A stretch of DNA of 64,000 nt. Origin: Bacteroidales bacterium (lineage in GTDB: Bacteria; Bacteroidota; Bacteroidia; Bacteroidales; F082). The notes beneath the pieces are model-generated. The model did no database searches, was not told where the DNA came from, and saw only the letters and a list, made by a program, of their open reading frames with translations. The stretch covers positions 54,443 through 118,442 of the forward strand of contig JAEEQP010000004.1 in NCBI GenBank assembly GCA_016285355.1, given 5' to 3'. Made by a program: the position numbers and the translations under genes. Of the stretch, positions 54,801-64,000 are shown in pieces (position 1 is the stretch's first letter; each line of letters starts with the position of its first letter).

Positions 54801-57800
54801 ATGGGATTTTTCAAAAACCTCTTCGGCGACAAGGCCTCACGCGACAACAAGGCCCTGCAGCCCATACTCCAAAAGACGCTCAAGGCTTACGACGAAATCG
54901 TCAAGTTGGACATTGACAGCCTGAGACATAAGACACAGGAATTCAAGGAATACATCAAGAACAAGACCGCTACCGAGGTGGCCGAAATCGCGGAGCTGAA
55001 AGCCAAGGCCGAAGCCAACCCCGACATGGAACCCGACGATAAGGAGAAGCTCTACAACCAAATCGACAAGCTTGAGAAACAAGAGCTTGACCACATCGAG
55101 GAGGCTCTGAACGAGATTCTGCCTCAGGCGTTTTCCGTCGTGAAGGCCGCGGCCAAATACTTCTGCGAACATGAGACCGTGGAAGTGACCGCCACCGACC
55201 TCGACCGCGAACTGGCCGCCAAATACGAGCATGTCACCATCGAAGGCGACAAAGCTTACTACAAGAACAGCTGGATGGCCGGCGGCAACATGGTGACTTG
55301 GGACATGGTGCACTACGACTGCCAAATCATCGGCGGTATCGTGCTGCACCAAGGTAAAATCGCTGAGATGGCCACTGGTGAAGGTAAGACTCTCGTGGCT
55401 ACGTTGCCTGTCTACCTCAATGCTTTGGCAGGCAAGGGCGTGCATGTGGTCACCGTGAACGACTACCTGGCCAAGCGTGACTCCGAATGGATGGGCGCGA
55501 TGTATGAGTTCCTCGGCCTTACCGTGGACTGCATCGACAAGCATGAGCCTAACTCCGCTGCCCGTCGCCGCGCTTATAACTGCGACATTACCTACGGTAC
55601 CAACAACGAGTTCGGTTTCGACTACCTGCGTGACAACATGACAGGCAACCCCGAAGAGTTGGTGCAACGCAAACACCACTACGCCATCGTCGACGAGGTC
55701 GACTCCGTGTTGATTGACGATGCGCGTACACCTTTGATCATCAGCGGTCCTACCCCTCGCGGCGACCAACAGGAATTCGACGAGCTGAAGCCTGATGTGG
55801 TCAAGTTGTATGAAGCCCAGAAACGTTATGTGACTGGTATTTTGGCCGAGGCAAAGAAAATCCTCACCGACCCCACCGCCTCAGAAGAGCAGAAGAAACA
55901 TGGTGCCGACCAGCTCTTCCGCGCCTACCGTGGTCTGCCTAAGAACAACGCCCTCATCAAGTTCCTCAGCGAGGAAGGCATGAAGACCTTGATGCAGAAG
56001 ACCGAGGGCTTCTACATGCAGAACCGCAACGAAAACATGCACATCATCGACGACGAGCTCTATTTCGTCATCGATGAGAAACTGAATACCGTTGTCCTCA
56101 CCGACAAGGGCAGCGAGCAATTGGCACAAGCCTACAACGATCCGTCGTTCTTCATCATTCCCGATGTAGGTAGTGAGGTGGCCGAGTTGGAGCACTCCAA
56201 TCTGACCAACGACGAGAAAGTGCTGCGCAAGGCTGAACTGATGCGTAACTTCGCCGAGAAATCGGAACGTCTGCACACCGTGCAGCAACTGCTGAAGGCT
56301 TACACTTTGTTTGAAAAGGACGTCGACTACGTCATCATTGACAACAAGGTGAAGATTGTGGACGAGCAGACAGGTCGTATCATGGAAGGCCGCCGTTGGA
56401 GCGATGGTCTGCACCAAGCCGTGGAGGCCAAGGAAAACGTGAAGGTGGAAGCCGCCACGCAGACCTACGCCACCATCACCTTGCAGAACTACTTCCGTAT
56501 GTACCACAAGCTGGCCGGTATGACCGGTACCGCTGAGACCGAAGCGGGCGAGTTCTGGGACATCTACAAACTCGATGTGGTCGTCATCCCGACCAACCGC
56601 CCCATCGCGCGTATCGACCAGGAGGACATGATTTACAAGACCAAGCGCGAGAAGTTCAACGCCGTCATTGACGAAATCCAAAGGTTGGTCAACGAAGGCC
56701 GTCCTGTGTTGGTGGGTACCACTTCGGTGGAAATCTCCGAGTTGCTCAGCCGCATGTTGACCCGCAAGAACATCCCGCACAATGTGTTGAACGCCAAGTT
56801 GCACTTCAAGGAGGCCCAAATCGTCAAGGAAGCCGGTCAGGCGGGCACCGTGACCATCGCCACCAACATGGCTGGCCGTGGTACCGATATTAAGTTGGGT
56901 CCTGGCGTCAAGGAAGCTGGCGGTTTGGCCATCATCGGCACCGAACGTCATGAGTCGCGCCGTGTGGACCGTCAGTTGCGCGGTCGTTCTGGCCGTCAAG
57001 GTGACCCAGGTAGCTCACAGTTCTACGTCTCCTTGGAGGACAACCTGATGCGTATGTTCGGCTCCGAGCGTATCGCAGGCATCATGGACAAAATGGGATT
57101 GCAGGAAGGCGAAGTCATTCAGCATCCGATGATTACCAAGCAGATTGAGAAGGCACAGAAGAAAGTGGAAGAGAACCACTTCGGCGTGCGTAAACACTTG
57201 CTGGAATACGACGACGTGATGAACTCGCAACGTGAGGTGATTTACAAGAAACGCCGTCACGCCCTGTTTGGCGAACGTCTCTCCATCGACATTAATAATA
57301 TGATGATGGACTTCGGCGAGAAACTCATCGAGGAATATCAGGATGCCAAGGACTACGAGGGTCTCAAGATGGAACTGCTTTCGAGCATGGGTATCGATGC
57401 GCCTTTCAGCGAGGAGGAATTCGACCGCATGAAGACTAAGGAACTGGCCGATAAGCTCTTTGATGCCGCTTTGGAGCATTACAAGGAAAAGGCCCGCATC
57501 ATCGGTGAAAAGACCCTGCCTGTCATCAAGAACGTGTACGAGAACCAGACGCATTTTGAGAACATCGCCATCCCGATTACCGACGGCAAGCGCGGCATGA
57601 ACGTCATCGTCAACCTGAAGAAAGCAGTCGAAAACGGTGCCCGCGAGGTGAACCTCTGCATCGAGAAGAGCATCACCCTCGGCCTTATCGATAACGCTTG
57701 GAAGGAACACCTCCGCGAGCTCGACGACTTGAAAGAAGCTGTGCAGAATGCTTCTTACGAGCAGAAGGATCCGTTGGTGATTTATAAGTTGGAGTCGTTC

Positions 57801-58100
57801 AACCTGTTCAAGGCCATGTTGGAGAAAATCAACGAGGACGTCATCTCCTTCCTGATGCGTGCCGACATCCCGACACAAGACCCGAACACCGTCCGCGAAT
57901 CGCGTCCGCAAGGCATCGACAAGTCGAAGATCCGCGAACAGCGTCAAGACCTACTGGCACAGTCGCACAGCGACACGCAGCAGCGGCAAGTCACGCAGCC
58001 TATCCGCAAAGAGGTGAAAGTGGGCCGCAATGACCCATGCCCCTGCGGAAGCGGCAAGAAGTATAAGAACTGCCACGGAAGATTAGAGGCGGCGGAATAA
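54801..58100 (+). CDS. secA: Protein translocase ATPase SecA
   Basis: A 1099-residue SecA, long as is usual for Bacteroidota because of insertions in the N-terminal half. Motifs seen include the Walker A MATGEGKT (about 188-195), [48 protein letters not shown], and [16 protein letters not shown]. The C-terminus holds the zinc-binding [15 protein letters not shown] (SEC-C). SecA drives precursors, among them the T9SS and lipoprotein clients in this window, through SecYEG. It is monocistronic, with a strong terminator. Confidence 0.97.
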   Translation: MGFFKNLFGDKASRDNKALQPILQKTLKAYDEIVKLDIDSLRHKTQEFKEYIKNKTATEVAEIAELKAKAEANPDMEPDDKEKLYNQIDKLEKQELDHIEEALNEILPQAFSVVKAAAKYFCEHETVEVTATDLDRELAAKYEHVTIEGDKAYYKNSWMAGGNMVTWDMVHYDCQIIGGIVLHQGKIAEMATGEGKTLVATLPVYLNALAGKGVHVVTVNDYLAKRDSEWMGAMYEFLGLTVDCIDKHEPNSAARRRAYNCDITYGTNNEFGFDYLRDNMTGNPEELVQRKHHYAIVDEVDSVLIDDARTPLIISGPTPRGDQQEFDELKPDVVKLYEAQKRYVTGILAEAKKILTDPTASEEQKKHGADQLFRAYRGLPKNNALIKFLSEEGMKTLMQKTEGFYMQNRNENMHIIDDELYFVIDEKLNTVVLTDKGSEQLAQAYNDPSFFIIPDVGSEVAELEHSNLTNDEKVLRKAELMRNFAEKSERLHTVQQLLKAYTLFEKDVDYVIIDNKVKIVDEQTGRIMEGRRWSDGLHQAVEAKENVKVEAATQTYATITLQNYFRMYHKLAGMTGTAETEAGEFWDIYKLDVVVIPTNRPIARIDQEDMIYKTKREKFNAVIDEIQRLVNEGRPVLVGTTSVEISELLSRMLTRKNIPHNVLNAKLHFKEAQIVKEAGQAGTVTIATNMAGRGTDIKLGPGVKEAGGLAIIGTERHESRRVDRQLRGRSGRQGDPGSSQFYVSLEDNLMRMFGSERIAGIMDKMGLQEGEVIQHPMITKQIEKAQKKVEENHFGVRKHLLEYDDVMNSQREVIYKKRRHALFGERLSIDINNMMMDFGEKLIEEYQDAKDYEGLKMELLSSMGIDAPFSEEEFDRMKTKELADKLFDAALEHYKEKARIIGEKTLPVIKNVYENQTHFENIAIPITDGKRGMNVIVNLKKAVENGAREVNLCIEKSITLGLIDNAWKEHLRELDDLKEAVQNASYEQKDPLVIYKLESFNLFKAMLEKINEDVISFLMRADIPTQDPNTVRESRPQGIDKSKIREQRQDLLAQSHSDTQQRQVTQPIRKEVKVGRNDPCPCGSGKKYKNCHGRLEAAE

Positions 58101-58118
58101 GTTTCCATTAACCATAAA

Positions 58119-58160
58119 AATCGAGCGGAATTAGGGTTTAATTCCGCTCGATTTGTTTTT
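58119..58160 (+). terminator. Terminator of secA
   Basis: A perfect 15-bp stem (AATCGAGCGGAATTA at 58119-58133 with its complement at 58139-58153) around GGGTT is followed by TGTTTTT. It lies 18 bp after the stop. Confidence 0.85.
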
Positions 58161-58277
58161 CGTGGACATAAAATGAATAAAAAAAAATGTCCACGAAATG
58201 GTGATTTTATGCTTTCGTGGACACATTTTGATATATAAAAGTGTCCACGAAAACGGTTTTGAGAGCCTTCGTGGACA
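58159..58277. repeat. Five alternating copies of TTCGTGGACA
   Basis: TTCGTGGACA occurs at 58159-58168, 58214-58223 and 58268-58277, and its reverse complement TGTCCACGAA at 58188-58197 and 58242-58251. Strict alternation with starts 26-29 bp apart forms two hairpins plus one half. The array lies between the 3' ends of secA and the unknown gene at 58310, which places it outside any expected promoter. Confidence 0.75.
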
Positions 58278-58309
58278 AAATTTATTGACAACCTGTTTTA
58301 GGTAACTCT

Positions 58310-58987
58310 TCAACTCAAATAAACAATGATTCTTATTTCCTCGGAATTATACCAGCCATCAGTAGAAAAATTGACTCTCTCTTTGATGCTATAAAGCCAA
58401 TTGCCGAACCACATGGCATCGTTAAGCGACTCCTTTTCCCATGAATCCTCATCGTCAAACCATTCTTCTTCCTTTTCAAAAGGTTTCAGTTTGGCAACTT
58501 TCTTCTGTTCCAGCAGTCGCTCCATCCTGTCGAAACGACTATTGATGTAGTCGAAACGCGAGTCCATCCGTCTTTTCATGTACCTTTCAAAAGCTTCGTT
58601 GTACTCTTGTTTGAAAATCGAATACAACTCTGACAATAGTGCATACGACTTACCCCAACGCCAGTCACGCTTTTCACCATCACCATAGTCAACTGCGTAT
58701 TTTTCGTATTTCTTTTTCAAGATTTTGTCCAACTCTTCACTGATGTCGGTTGGGAATCCTCGGCCTGAAATTTCCTCATTTTCAGAAAACAAATTCCTAG
58801 GCGTTCCTTGTATGGAATCCTGATACACCAACTCATACTTTCTTCCATCATCCAAAACAGCAGTATCTTCATCATCCTCATCCCGATAATATCTTTTCTT
58901 GTGTTTAGGTATCAAGTACGACAAAAGTTTCCATTCAGAATCCTCTTTATCTTTAAATTCGATGTAATAAGTCAAATCTACACTCAT
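58310..58987 (-). CDS. Protein of unknown function, charged
   Basis: 225 residues from the ATG at 58987; the longer frame to 59020 overlaps the -7 box. The protein is soluble, very charged and rich in Tyr, Trp and Asp/Glu. It starts MSVDLTYYIEFKDKEDSEWK and later has DWRWGKSYALLSELYSIF, a helix with RMDSRFDYINSRFDRMERLL (repeated spacing of Arg and Phe, probably coiled) and an acidic C-terminal part with EEEWFDDEDSWEK. I recognise no family, membrane helix or signal peptide. A 33-bp repeat array lies upstream of its promoter. Confidence 0.6.
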   Translation of the reverse strand: MSVDLTYYIEFKDKEDSEWKLLSYLIPKHKKRYYRDEDDEDTAVLDDGRKYELVYQDSIQGTPRNLFSENEEISGRGFPTDISEELDKILKKKYEKYAVDYGDGEKRDWRWGKSYALLSELYSIFKQEYNEAFERYMKRRMDSRFDYINSRFDRMERLLEQKKVAKLKPFEKEEEWFDDEDSWEKESLNDAMWFGNWLYSIKERVNFSTDGWYNSEEIRIIVYLS

Positions 58988-59017
58988 GGTTGTATAATTT
59001 TTCTGCTTGTTTGAACG

Positions 59018-59025
59018 CAAAATTA
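59018..59025 (-). promoter_or_regulatory. -7 box of the unknown charged protein gene
   Basis: TAATTTTG on the minus strand, 30 bp before the ATG at 58987 and just downstream of the repeat array. Confidence 0.5.
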
Positions 59026-59049
59026 CACATTTTCACCGAATTACAAAAC

Positions 59050-59131
59050 AAAAACTGCGTTTTCCTACAAAATTTACCCTTAAAAAACTGCGTTTTCCGA
59101 TAAAAATCAGGGTGAAAAAACTGCATTTTCC
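59050..59131. repeat. Three direct repeats with 33-bp period
   Basis: AAAAACTGCGTTTTCC occurs at 59050-59065 and 59083-59098, and with one change (AAAAACTGCATTTTCC) at 59116-59131. Starts are exactly 33 bp apart. The array lies upstream of the minus-strand promoter at 59018-59025 and upstream of the plus-strand gene at 59230. Confidence 0.75.
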
Positions 59132-59195
59132 GATAAATATACAAACAAATACCCAAGAAACAGCATCATTCCGAATACATTTGAAGAAAAAAAGT

Positions 59196-59203
59196 TATTT
59201 TTG
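59196..59203 (+). promoter_or_regulatory. -7 box of the second Omp28-like gene
   Basis: TATTTTTG lies 26 bp before the ATG at 59230. Confidence 0.55.
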
Positions 59204-59229
59204 CCCTCGTAATCAAGCCCATCAATATT

Positions 59230-61776
59230 ATGAAAAAGCTACTCTTTACACTGATGCTGACGCTCACCCTAAGCATCGGCTTTGCGCAAAAGAATGTCCT
59301 CGTCGAAGAGTTGACCGGCACATGGTGTCAATGGTGCCCGAGAGGTATCTATTATGGTGATTCGCTGTATTTTACCTACGACAATGTCATTTTTGTCGCC
59401 ATCCATTGCAGCGACCCCATGGCCAACGATGAATACTATCAGGCTTCGGGGCTCGTCGGCGCACCTTCGGCCAACATCGGGCGGCGTTTCCTGGCGCAGG
59501 AAACCCAGACTTGGTTTGCCAAAGTGGAACAGGAAAGCCAGACACCGTCAAAAGTCTACATGTCAATCCACTGCGACTATGATCCTGAGACACGTCAACT
59601 GTCTGCCAGTGTCGGAGCCATGGCCTTGGAAAACATGAACGGTGACTATCGTTTCGCCGCCATCCTTATCGAAGACGGCGTGACGGGGCCAGCACCTTCC
59701 TACAACCAAACCAATTCATACAGCGGTGGCAATCACGGCCCAATGGGCGGCTACGAGAATTTGCCCAACCCCATCCCTGCCGAGCGCATCGCCTACGACC
59801 ATGTAGGGCGTCAACTGCTTTGCGATTATAATGGAGTCCCAGGCTCTTTCCCATCGTCGTTGGAAGCTTCACATGATGCCTACTATGAGTTCACCTGCAC
59901 TTTGGATGAAAACTGGGATTACAACTATGTAAGCGTCATCGGCCTGCTCATCGCCCCTGACGGCACCGTGGAAAACGCCGTAAAGAGTTTCTATCTCAAT
60001 GGCGACAACACCGCAGCTCCCCTGTTTACCTCGACCCCAAAGACCGAAGCCTACGCCAACCTCAACTACCTTTATAACATCTATTTCCACGACCCTGACA
60101 GCCAGAATCTCACTATCAGCCTTGCTCAAGGCCCAAGTTGGCTGAGTTTGGAGCAATATGATGGAAAGTCGGCCTGCCTCTACGGAACACCCGACCAGCC
60201 AGGCAATTACGAAGTGAGCCTCATGCTCTCCGATGACAATCACAACACCTATCAGGACTTCACCATCGTCGTTGATGAGCCTCTCAGCGGCAGTTGGGAA
60301 TATGTCGGACCACGCGGATTCTCGCAAAATCCATTTCAAGTTTTTGGCATAAAGCGGGATAGCGACGGTAATCTGTATATTTTTGGAAACCAAAGCAATA
60401 CGCCTGTGTTATACAAAAACGCTTCGGGTACCGACACTTGGGAACAGATGGGTAGCATCAACACCGCTTGCTCTGTTTCGGCTGGTGGCATGGACGTTTC
60501 CTCCAACGGTGACGTTTATGTGGCCTACTCCGACCAATCCGACAATGGACATGCCTTCAAATGGGATGGCAGTCAATGGACTGCCATAGGCAGTGCTTTC
60601 AGCAGCGTAGAAACACACATCGTCCTTGACAACAACGACTTGCCCTATCTCGTCGCCCGCGATGTTTCGCAAAATTACATCGGAGTCATCTTCAAATTGG
60701 AAAATAACAGTTGGGTGCCTCTGAGCGGTACAGGGGTCTATGCGCCAAGTAACGAATATGCCTGCCATCAGGAATTGGTTTTCGACAGCAACAACACACC
60801 TTACATCGCCTACGCCGACTACATGGCCAGCAATCTCCTAAAAGTCAGGAAATTTGAAAACGACGAATGGGCTCTCGTGGGCAATGGCATCGACAACATT
60901 TATTTCTACCAAAGCCTCGCGCTCGATGAGAACGACACGCCTTATCTTGCCTATTGCGCCTTCCCTTCGTACCAACTCAGAGCCGTCCGTTTCAACGGCG
61001 ACGATTTTGAGAGTCTTGGCGACGACCTCGCCGAAGGAGCCGTATCGGAACTTAACGCCTGCTTCAACGAGGGCAAGTTCACGGTGGCTTTCGTCAACGA
61101 GGGTCAGTCGAATTACCTTAGTGTGCTGCAATACGATGGTGAATGGAGTTATGTCGGGCCAAGTCTTGTCTCAGAAGGTGCCATGGATGACCCATTCATT
61201 ATCGCCAATGATGGTGCCCTTTTCGTGGCCTACTCCGATGATGGTTTGCAGGGTTATGCCTCCTGCATGAAATACGCGGAGGTTGCCATTCTCTATCCCC
61301 CCACTGATTTTGCCGCTGAGGTCTTCGGCAATGACAATGTCAAATTGACTTGGAATCTGCCTATTGAAGGTACTCCAACCAGTTACAAACTCTACCGCGA
61401 TGACGCACTCATCGCCACCGTCACAGAATTGATTTACAGCGATTACGACATCCCCTCAGGCACACATCGCTACACCCTTTCGGCAGTCTATTCCGAAGGC
61501 GAGTCGGTACAAGTCGGGCCAGTTGTGGTGGAGACCACTGAAGGCGTTGAGGAAAACGAAATACTTTTCAGCGTTTATCCAACCAGCACTCAATCATCGA
61601 TAACGATTGAAAGCTCCATCCAAAGTAACGTTACCGTTTATAACACTACAGGACAAGCACTTATAAAGAACCAAATCAACATCGGGAGCAACTTGATATA
61701 CCTTTCTTCACTTGCAAAAGGTGTTTATTTCATCAAGTTGGCTGAAGGAAAAACAGTGAAAGTTTTCAAATACTAA
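59230..61776 (+). CDS. Large Omp28-like T9SS surface protein
   Basis: An 848-residue secreted protein with a signal peptide to GFAQKN. The N-terminal ~255 residues are an Omp28-type domain that starts VEELTGTWCQWCPRG, with CQWC as a CxxC. Around 265-350 is a cadherin-like/putative Ig module (PLFTSTPKTEAYANLNYLYN). Residues about 370-680 contain repeated strands with W..VG / IVLDNNDLPYLVARD-like units, suggesting a beta-propeller. A fibronectin type III domain lies near 690-775 (LTWNLPIEGTPTSYKLYRD), and the C-terminus is a T9SS type A domain with VYPTSTQSSITIESS and KGVYFIKL. It shares the Omp28 head with the protein at 48750. Confidence 0.82.
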   Translation: MKKLLFTLMLTLTLSIGFAQKNVLVEELTGTWCQWCPRGIYYGDSLYFTYDNVIFVAIHCSDPMANDEYYQASGLVGAPSANIGRRFLAQETQTWFAKVEQESQTPSKVYMSIHCDYDPETRQLSASVGAMALENMNGDYRFAAILIEDGVTGPAPSYNQTNSYSGGNHGPMGGYENLPNPIPAERIAYDHVGRQLLCDYNGVPGSFPSSLEASHDAYYEFTCTLDENWDYNYVSVIGLLIAPDGTVENAVKSFYLNGDNTAAPLFTSTPKTEAYANLNYLYNIYFHDPDSQNLTISLAQGPSWLSLEQYDGKSACLYGTPDQPGNYEVSLMLSDDNHNTYQDFTIVVDEPLSGSWEYVGPRGFSQNPFQVFGIKRDSDGNLYIFGNQSNTPVLYKNASGTDTWEQMGSINTACSVSAGGMDVSSNGDVYVAYSDQSDNGHAFKWDGSQWTAIGSAFSSVETHIVLDNNDLPYLVARDVSQNYIGVIFKLENNSWVPLSGTGVYAPSNEYACHQELVFDSNNTPYIAYADYMASNLLKVRKFENDEWALVGNGIDNIYFYQSLALDENDTPYLAYCAFPSYQLRAVRFNGDDFESLGDDLAEGAVSELNACFNEGKFTVAFVNEGQSNYLSVLQYDGEWSYVGPSLVSEGAMDDPFIIANDGALFVAYSDDGLQGYASCMKYAEVAILYPPTDFAAEVFGNDNVKLTWNLPIEGTPTSYKLYRDDALIATVTELIYSDYDIPSGTHRYTLSAVYSEGESVQVGPVVVETTEGVEENEILFSVYPTSTQSSITIESSIQSNVTVYNTTGQALIKNQINIGSNLIYLSSLAKGVYFIKLAEGKTVKVFKY

Positions 61777-61837
61777 TCTTGAATCTTAAATTTTAAATCT
61801 TAAATCTCAAATTTTGAATCTTTAAATCCCAAACACA

Positions 61838-62545
61838 ATGAAATACAACAGAGTATTACTGAAACTCAGCGGCGAGGCCCTGATGGGCAGCCAGCAATTC
61901 GGCATTGATCCGCAACGTTTGAACGATTATGCCGATGAAATCATTGAAGCAGCAAAGGCCGGTGTACAAATCGGCATCGTCATCGGTGGCGGCAACATCT
62001 ACCGCGGCCTGCAAGGTGCCTCGAAGGGCATGGACCGCATCCAAGGCGACTATATGGGTATGCTCGCCACCGTCATCAATTCGATGGCCATGCAGTCGAC
62101 TTTGCAAAGCAAGGGGCAGAAAGCCACACTTTTGGCAGGCCTTTACATCGATCGCATCGCCGACACGATGAGCAGTGCCAAGGCTATCCGTCTGCTTGAG
62201 GAAGGCCACATCGTGGTGATGGGTGCCGGCACAGGCAACCCCTTCTTCACCACCGACACAGGATCTGCCCTCCGTGCCGTGGAAATCAAGGCCGACATCA
62301 TCCTGAAAGGCACCCGCGTGGACGGCATCTACACTGCCGACCCTGAGAAAGACCCGACCGCGACCAAGTTCGACCACATCACCTACGACGAGGCCTACCA
62401 GCGCAACCTGAAGGTGATGGACATGACCGCCTTCACCATGTGCAAGGAAAACGACATGCCGATGTACGTCTTCGACATGAACACGCGCGGCAATCTGCTG
62501 AAGGTCTTGCGTGGTGAAAACATTGGAACCTTGGTCACCAAATGA
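61838..62545 (+). CDS. pyrH: Uridylate kinase PyrH
   Basis: A 235-residue UMP kinase of the amino-acid-kinase fold. LLKLSGEALMG and GIVIGGGNIYRG form the nucleotide sites, followed by DYMGMLATVINSMAMQ, GAGTGNPFFTTDTGSALRA and DGIYTADPEKDP. It phosphorylates UMP to UDP, feeding pyrimidine and UDP-sugar synthesis, including the wall precursors of the dcw cluster. It overlaps the next gene by 4 nt (ATGA). The leader (about 61777-61837) is a series of AT-rich repeats. Confidence 0.96.
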   Translation: MKYNRVLLKLSGEALMGSQQFGIDPQRLNDYADEIIEAAKAGVQIGIVIGGGNIYRGLQGASKGMDRIQGDYMGMLATVINSMAMQSTLQSKGQKATLLAGLYIDRIADTMSSAKAIRLLEEGHIVVMGAGTGNPFFTTDTGSALRAVEIKADIILKGTRVDGIYTADPEKDPTATKFDHITYDEAYQRNLKVMDMTAFTMCKENDMPMYVFDMNTRGNLLKVLRGENIGTLVTK

Positions 62546-64000
62546 AGACAAGGAAACTCCATTTGCGTCAAAAACGCAACGTGCCAAGCAAAAAGCTTGA
62601 CCTCATCCTCATGGCTGTCATCCTCGTTGTGGCAGCCATTTTGAGGTTATGGAAACTCGGCCAAGTGCCCTTCATGCACGACGAGTTCAGTGCCTTGCTG
62701 CGCACCCGCTTCGACAACTTCCACGACTTCATCCAACAAGGTGTGATGCCCGACAGTCATCCTATCGGAGTGGAAGCTTTTCTTTGGCTTTGGGTGCGGA
62801 TTTTCGGTTGGAGCGAGTTCTGGGTCAAGTTGCCTTTCGCGCTGATGGGCATCGGTTCCATATACCTTATTTATTTAATAGGAAGGCAATGGTTCAACCA
62901 GAAAGTGGGTCTGTTTTCGGCGGCGTTCTTTGCCGTTAGCCAGTTCACTATTTTTTATAGTCAGTTGGCGCGACCTTATTCAGCGGGACTGTTTTTTGTG
63001 CTGCTAATGGCTTGGTTTTGGTATAAAATCGTTTTCGAGACGAATACGCCAACAAAGGGCATTTACATCGGCTTCGCATTATCGGCATGGGCTTGCTCCC
63101 TGATGCAGTATTTCTCCATCGCACAGGCGGGATTAATTTTCTTAACAGGATTGTTCTTTTTGCCGAAAGAAAGACGTAAAGCCTATTGGCTTAGCGGAAT
63201 AGGAGCCGTAATTTTGTTTGCTCCTACCCTACCTATCTTCTACCAGCAACTTTTTGTAAGCGGTAGCATTGGCGGTTGGTTGGCGGCACCCAAGTCCACT
63301 TTCCTCAGCGACTTCCTCCAATACACGATGAACTACGACATGCTGTTCATGTTTACCACAGGCATCATCATCTTGTTACCGATCCTTCTTGGCAAACGCG
63401 ACAAACGGAACCTTCCCTTGCGTTGGGCGGGTTTGGCGTGGTTTATCATCATTTTTGTCATCGCGTTCGCCTATTCCCTGCTTCGTGAGCCCATCATCCA
63501 GCATAGCACGTTGATTTTCAGCTATCCGTTCGTCATCATCGTGGCGTTTTCGCTGTTCAAGAACCGCACTTTGTCGCCGTGGCAGAATGCCTTGGTAGTG
63601 GCCGCCATCCTTTTCGTAGGTTGCACCTCCCTCATCATGACCCGCAGACATTATGACCTGATGTATCACCAAGGTTTCGACCAGATTGCCGCCGAAATGA
63701 AGGCCGACCATGAGCAATACGGTGACAGAATTCAATTTGCCACACGCACCGAGATTGGCGAGGCTGCCGAGTTCTATCAAGCGAAGACCGATGTCGAGAA
63801 CCGTATCGTTTACAATAGATACAACAACCTGGGCGAGTTCAACGACTGGCTTGGCGAGCACCAAGACTCTCCCATGCTTGGTTTCGGTTGGACCGATTAC
63901 ATCAACCCCATCTGGGAAGTCACGGCGGTGGGTAACTATCCCTACCTCATCGAAAAGAAAGACTGGTTTACTTCGCGCTACCTCACATTGAGCAAGACCC
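62542..64000 (+). CDS. GT39-like membrane glycosyltransferase, 5' part
   Basis: The first 486 codons are visible; the gene continues past the window. It begins MKTRKLHLRQK, followed by a membrane helix (LDLILMAVILVVAAILRLW). The first periplasmic loop has MHDEFSALLRTRFD; the DE pair is the catalytic motif of GT-C/GT39 glycosyltransferases (ArnT/PMT type). QLARPYSAGLFFVLLMAW and several further hydrophobic helices follow, then a soluble part from about residue 385. These enzymes use polyprenyl-phosphate sugars; the acceptor cannot be read from the sequence. The gene overlaps pyrH by 4 nt and is probably co-transcribed with it. Confidence 0.8.
   Translation, partial: MKTRKLHLRQKRNVPSKKLDLILMAVILVVAAILRLWKLGQVPFMHDEFSALLRTRFDNFHDFIQQGVMPDSHPIGVEAFLWLWVRIFGWSEFWVKLPFALMGIGSIYLIYLIGRQWFNQKVGLFSAAFFAVSQFTIFYSQLARPYSAGLFFVLLMAWFWYKIVFETNTPTKGIYIGFALSAWACSLMQYFSIAQAGLIFLTGLFFLPKERRKAYWLSGIGAVILFAPTLPIFYQQLFVSGSIGGWLAAPKSTFLSDFLQYTMNYDMLFMFTTGIIILLPILLGKRDKRNLPLRWAGLAWFIIIFVIAFAYSLLREPIIQHSTLIFSYPFVIIVAFSLFKNRTLSPWQNALVVAAILFVGCTSLIMTRRHYDLMYHQGFDQIAAEMKADHEQYGDRIQFATRTEIGEAAEFYQAKTDVENRIVYNRYNNLGEFNDWLGEHQDSPMLGFGWTDYINPIWEVTAVGNYPYLIEKKDWFTSRYLTLSKT

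Noticed and set aside
55881..56999. 372-residue open frame on the minus strand, and similar ones at 54837-55769 and 57015-57947
   Set aside because: All lie opposite secA, and their composition reflects the reversed secA codons.
57944..58291. 115-residue minus-strand frame with repeated HES..FRGHF peptides
   Set aside because: The repeats are the translation of the TTCGTGGACA array and secA terminator, not a protein.
59050..59131. Possible CRISPR array
   Set aside because: Only three 16-bp units, spacers of 17 bp that resemble each other, and no cas genes in the window.
58953..59156. 67-residue minus-strand frame with repeated RKTQFF
   Set aside because: It is the translation of the 33-bp repeat array running into the promoter of the charged unknown gene.

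Overview
The window is a stretch of chromosome from a member of the Bacteroidota, most likely an uncultured gut or rumen Bacteroidales. The evidence is internal. Promoters repeatedly carry the Bacteroidota -7 box TAnnTTTG. Four secreted proteins end in, or appear to end in, type IX secretion (T9SS) sorting domains. There is a SusC-like TonB-dependent receptor, a long SecA, a probable glycine-lipid acyltransferase pair and DAP-type MurE. The species cannot be named from the sequence.

Layout. 1-911 (minus): 5' part of nusA, rimP and tRNA-Gln. 1117-6610 (plus): a CsgG / lipoprotein / DUF4810 / GNA1162 envelope operon followed by a large DUF2723 membrane protein. 6695-10601 (minus): an AAA ATPase, a BspA-like leucine-rich-repeat T9SS protein and lgt. 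10810-14002: an ECF sigma factor and its anti-sigma factor, convergent with a GIN-domain/beta-barrel protein; sigma gene and barrel gene share an almost identical ECF-type promoter. 14148-17571 (minus): lipoprotein beta-mannosidase and cutC. 17747-23719 (plus) is an accessory island: a small protein plus zeta-like kinase (possible toxin-antitoxin pair), a long structured hairpin, a small HTH protein, two small secreted proteins, two tiny paralogous peptides, a membrane protein, a radical SAM/SPASM enzyme and a second ATPase. 23757-29019: mutS2, a GlsB/YeaQ-type membrane protein, engB and two acyltransferases. 29292-44308: the dcw division and peptidoglycan cluster mraZ-rsmH-ftsL-ftsI-murE-mraY-(murD remnant)-ftsW-murG-murC-ftsQ-ftsA-ftsZ. 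44433-52136: a thioredoxin-fold lipid-independent secreted protein, coaD, a Nudix protein, pyrE, birA, two T9SS proteins and two PspC/LiaF-like membrane proteins. 52268-64000: TonB receptor, secA, an unknown protein, an Omp28-like T9SS protein, pyrH and the start of a GT39-like membrane glycosyltransferase.

The strongest candidate for an undescribed system is at 20114-22133. Two short peptide genes, both below the usual gene-calling size (55 and 48 residues), share a leader containing TFAQ-x-AI and a C-terminus ending DCHGDYYD. Their C-terminal halves are built almost entirely of aromatic-X-acidic triads (FQD, YND, HSD, YSD, HGD, YYD). They lie just upstream of a radical SAM/SPASM enzyme with the usual maturase cysteines and of an unknown one-helix membrane protein translationally coupled to it. 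This looks like a RiPP pathway in which the triads become three-residue cyclophane crosslinks (triceptide-like).

A second anomaly is in the dcw cluster: the position of murD holds only a 188-residue stand-alone MurD C-terminal domain. The N-terminal and ATP-binding domains are absent, substrate-binding motifs are altered, and a palindromic repeat lies just upstream. The intergenic regions are also rich in palindromic repeats (at least two families with two copies each) and in short, locus-specific repeat arrays next to accessory genes.
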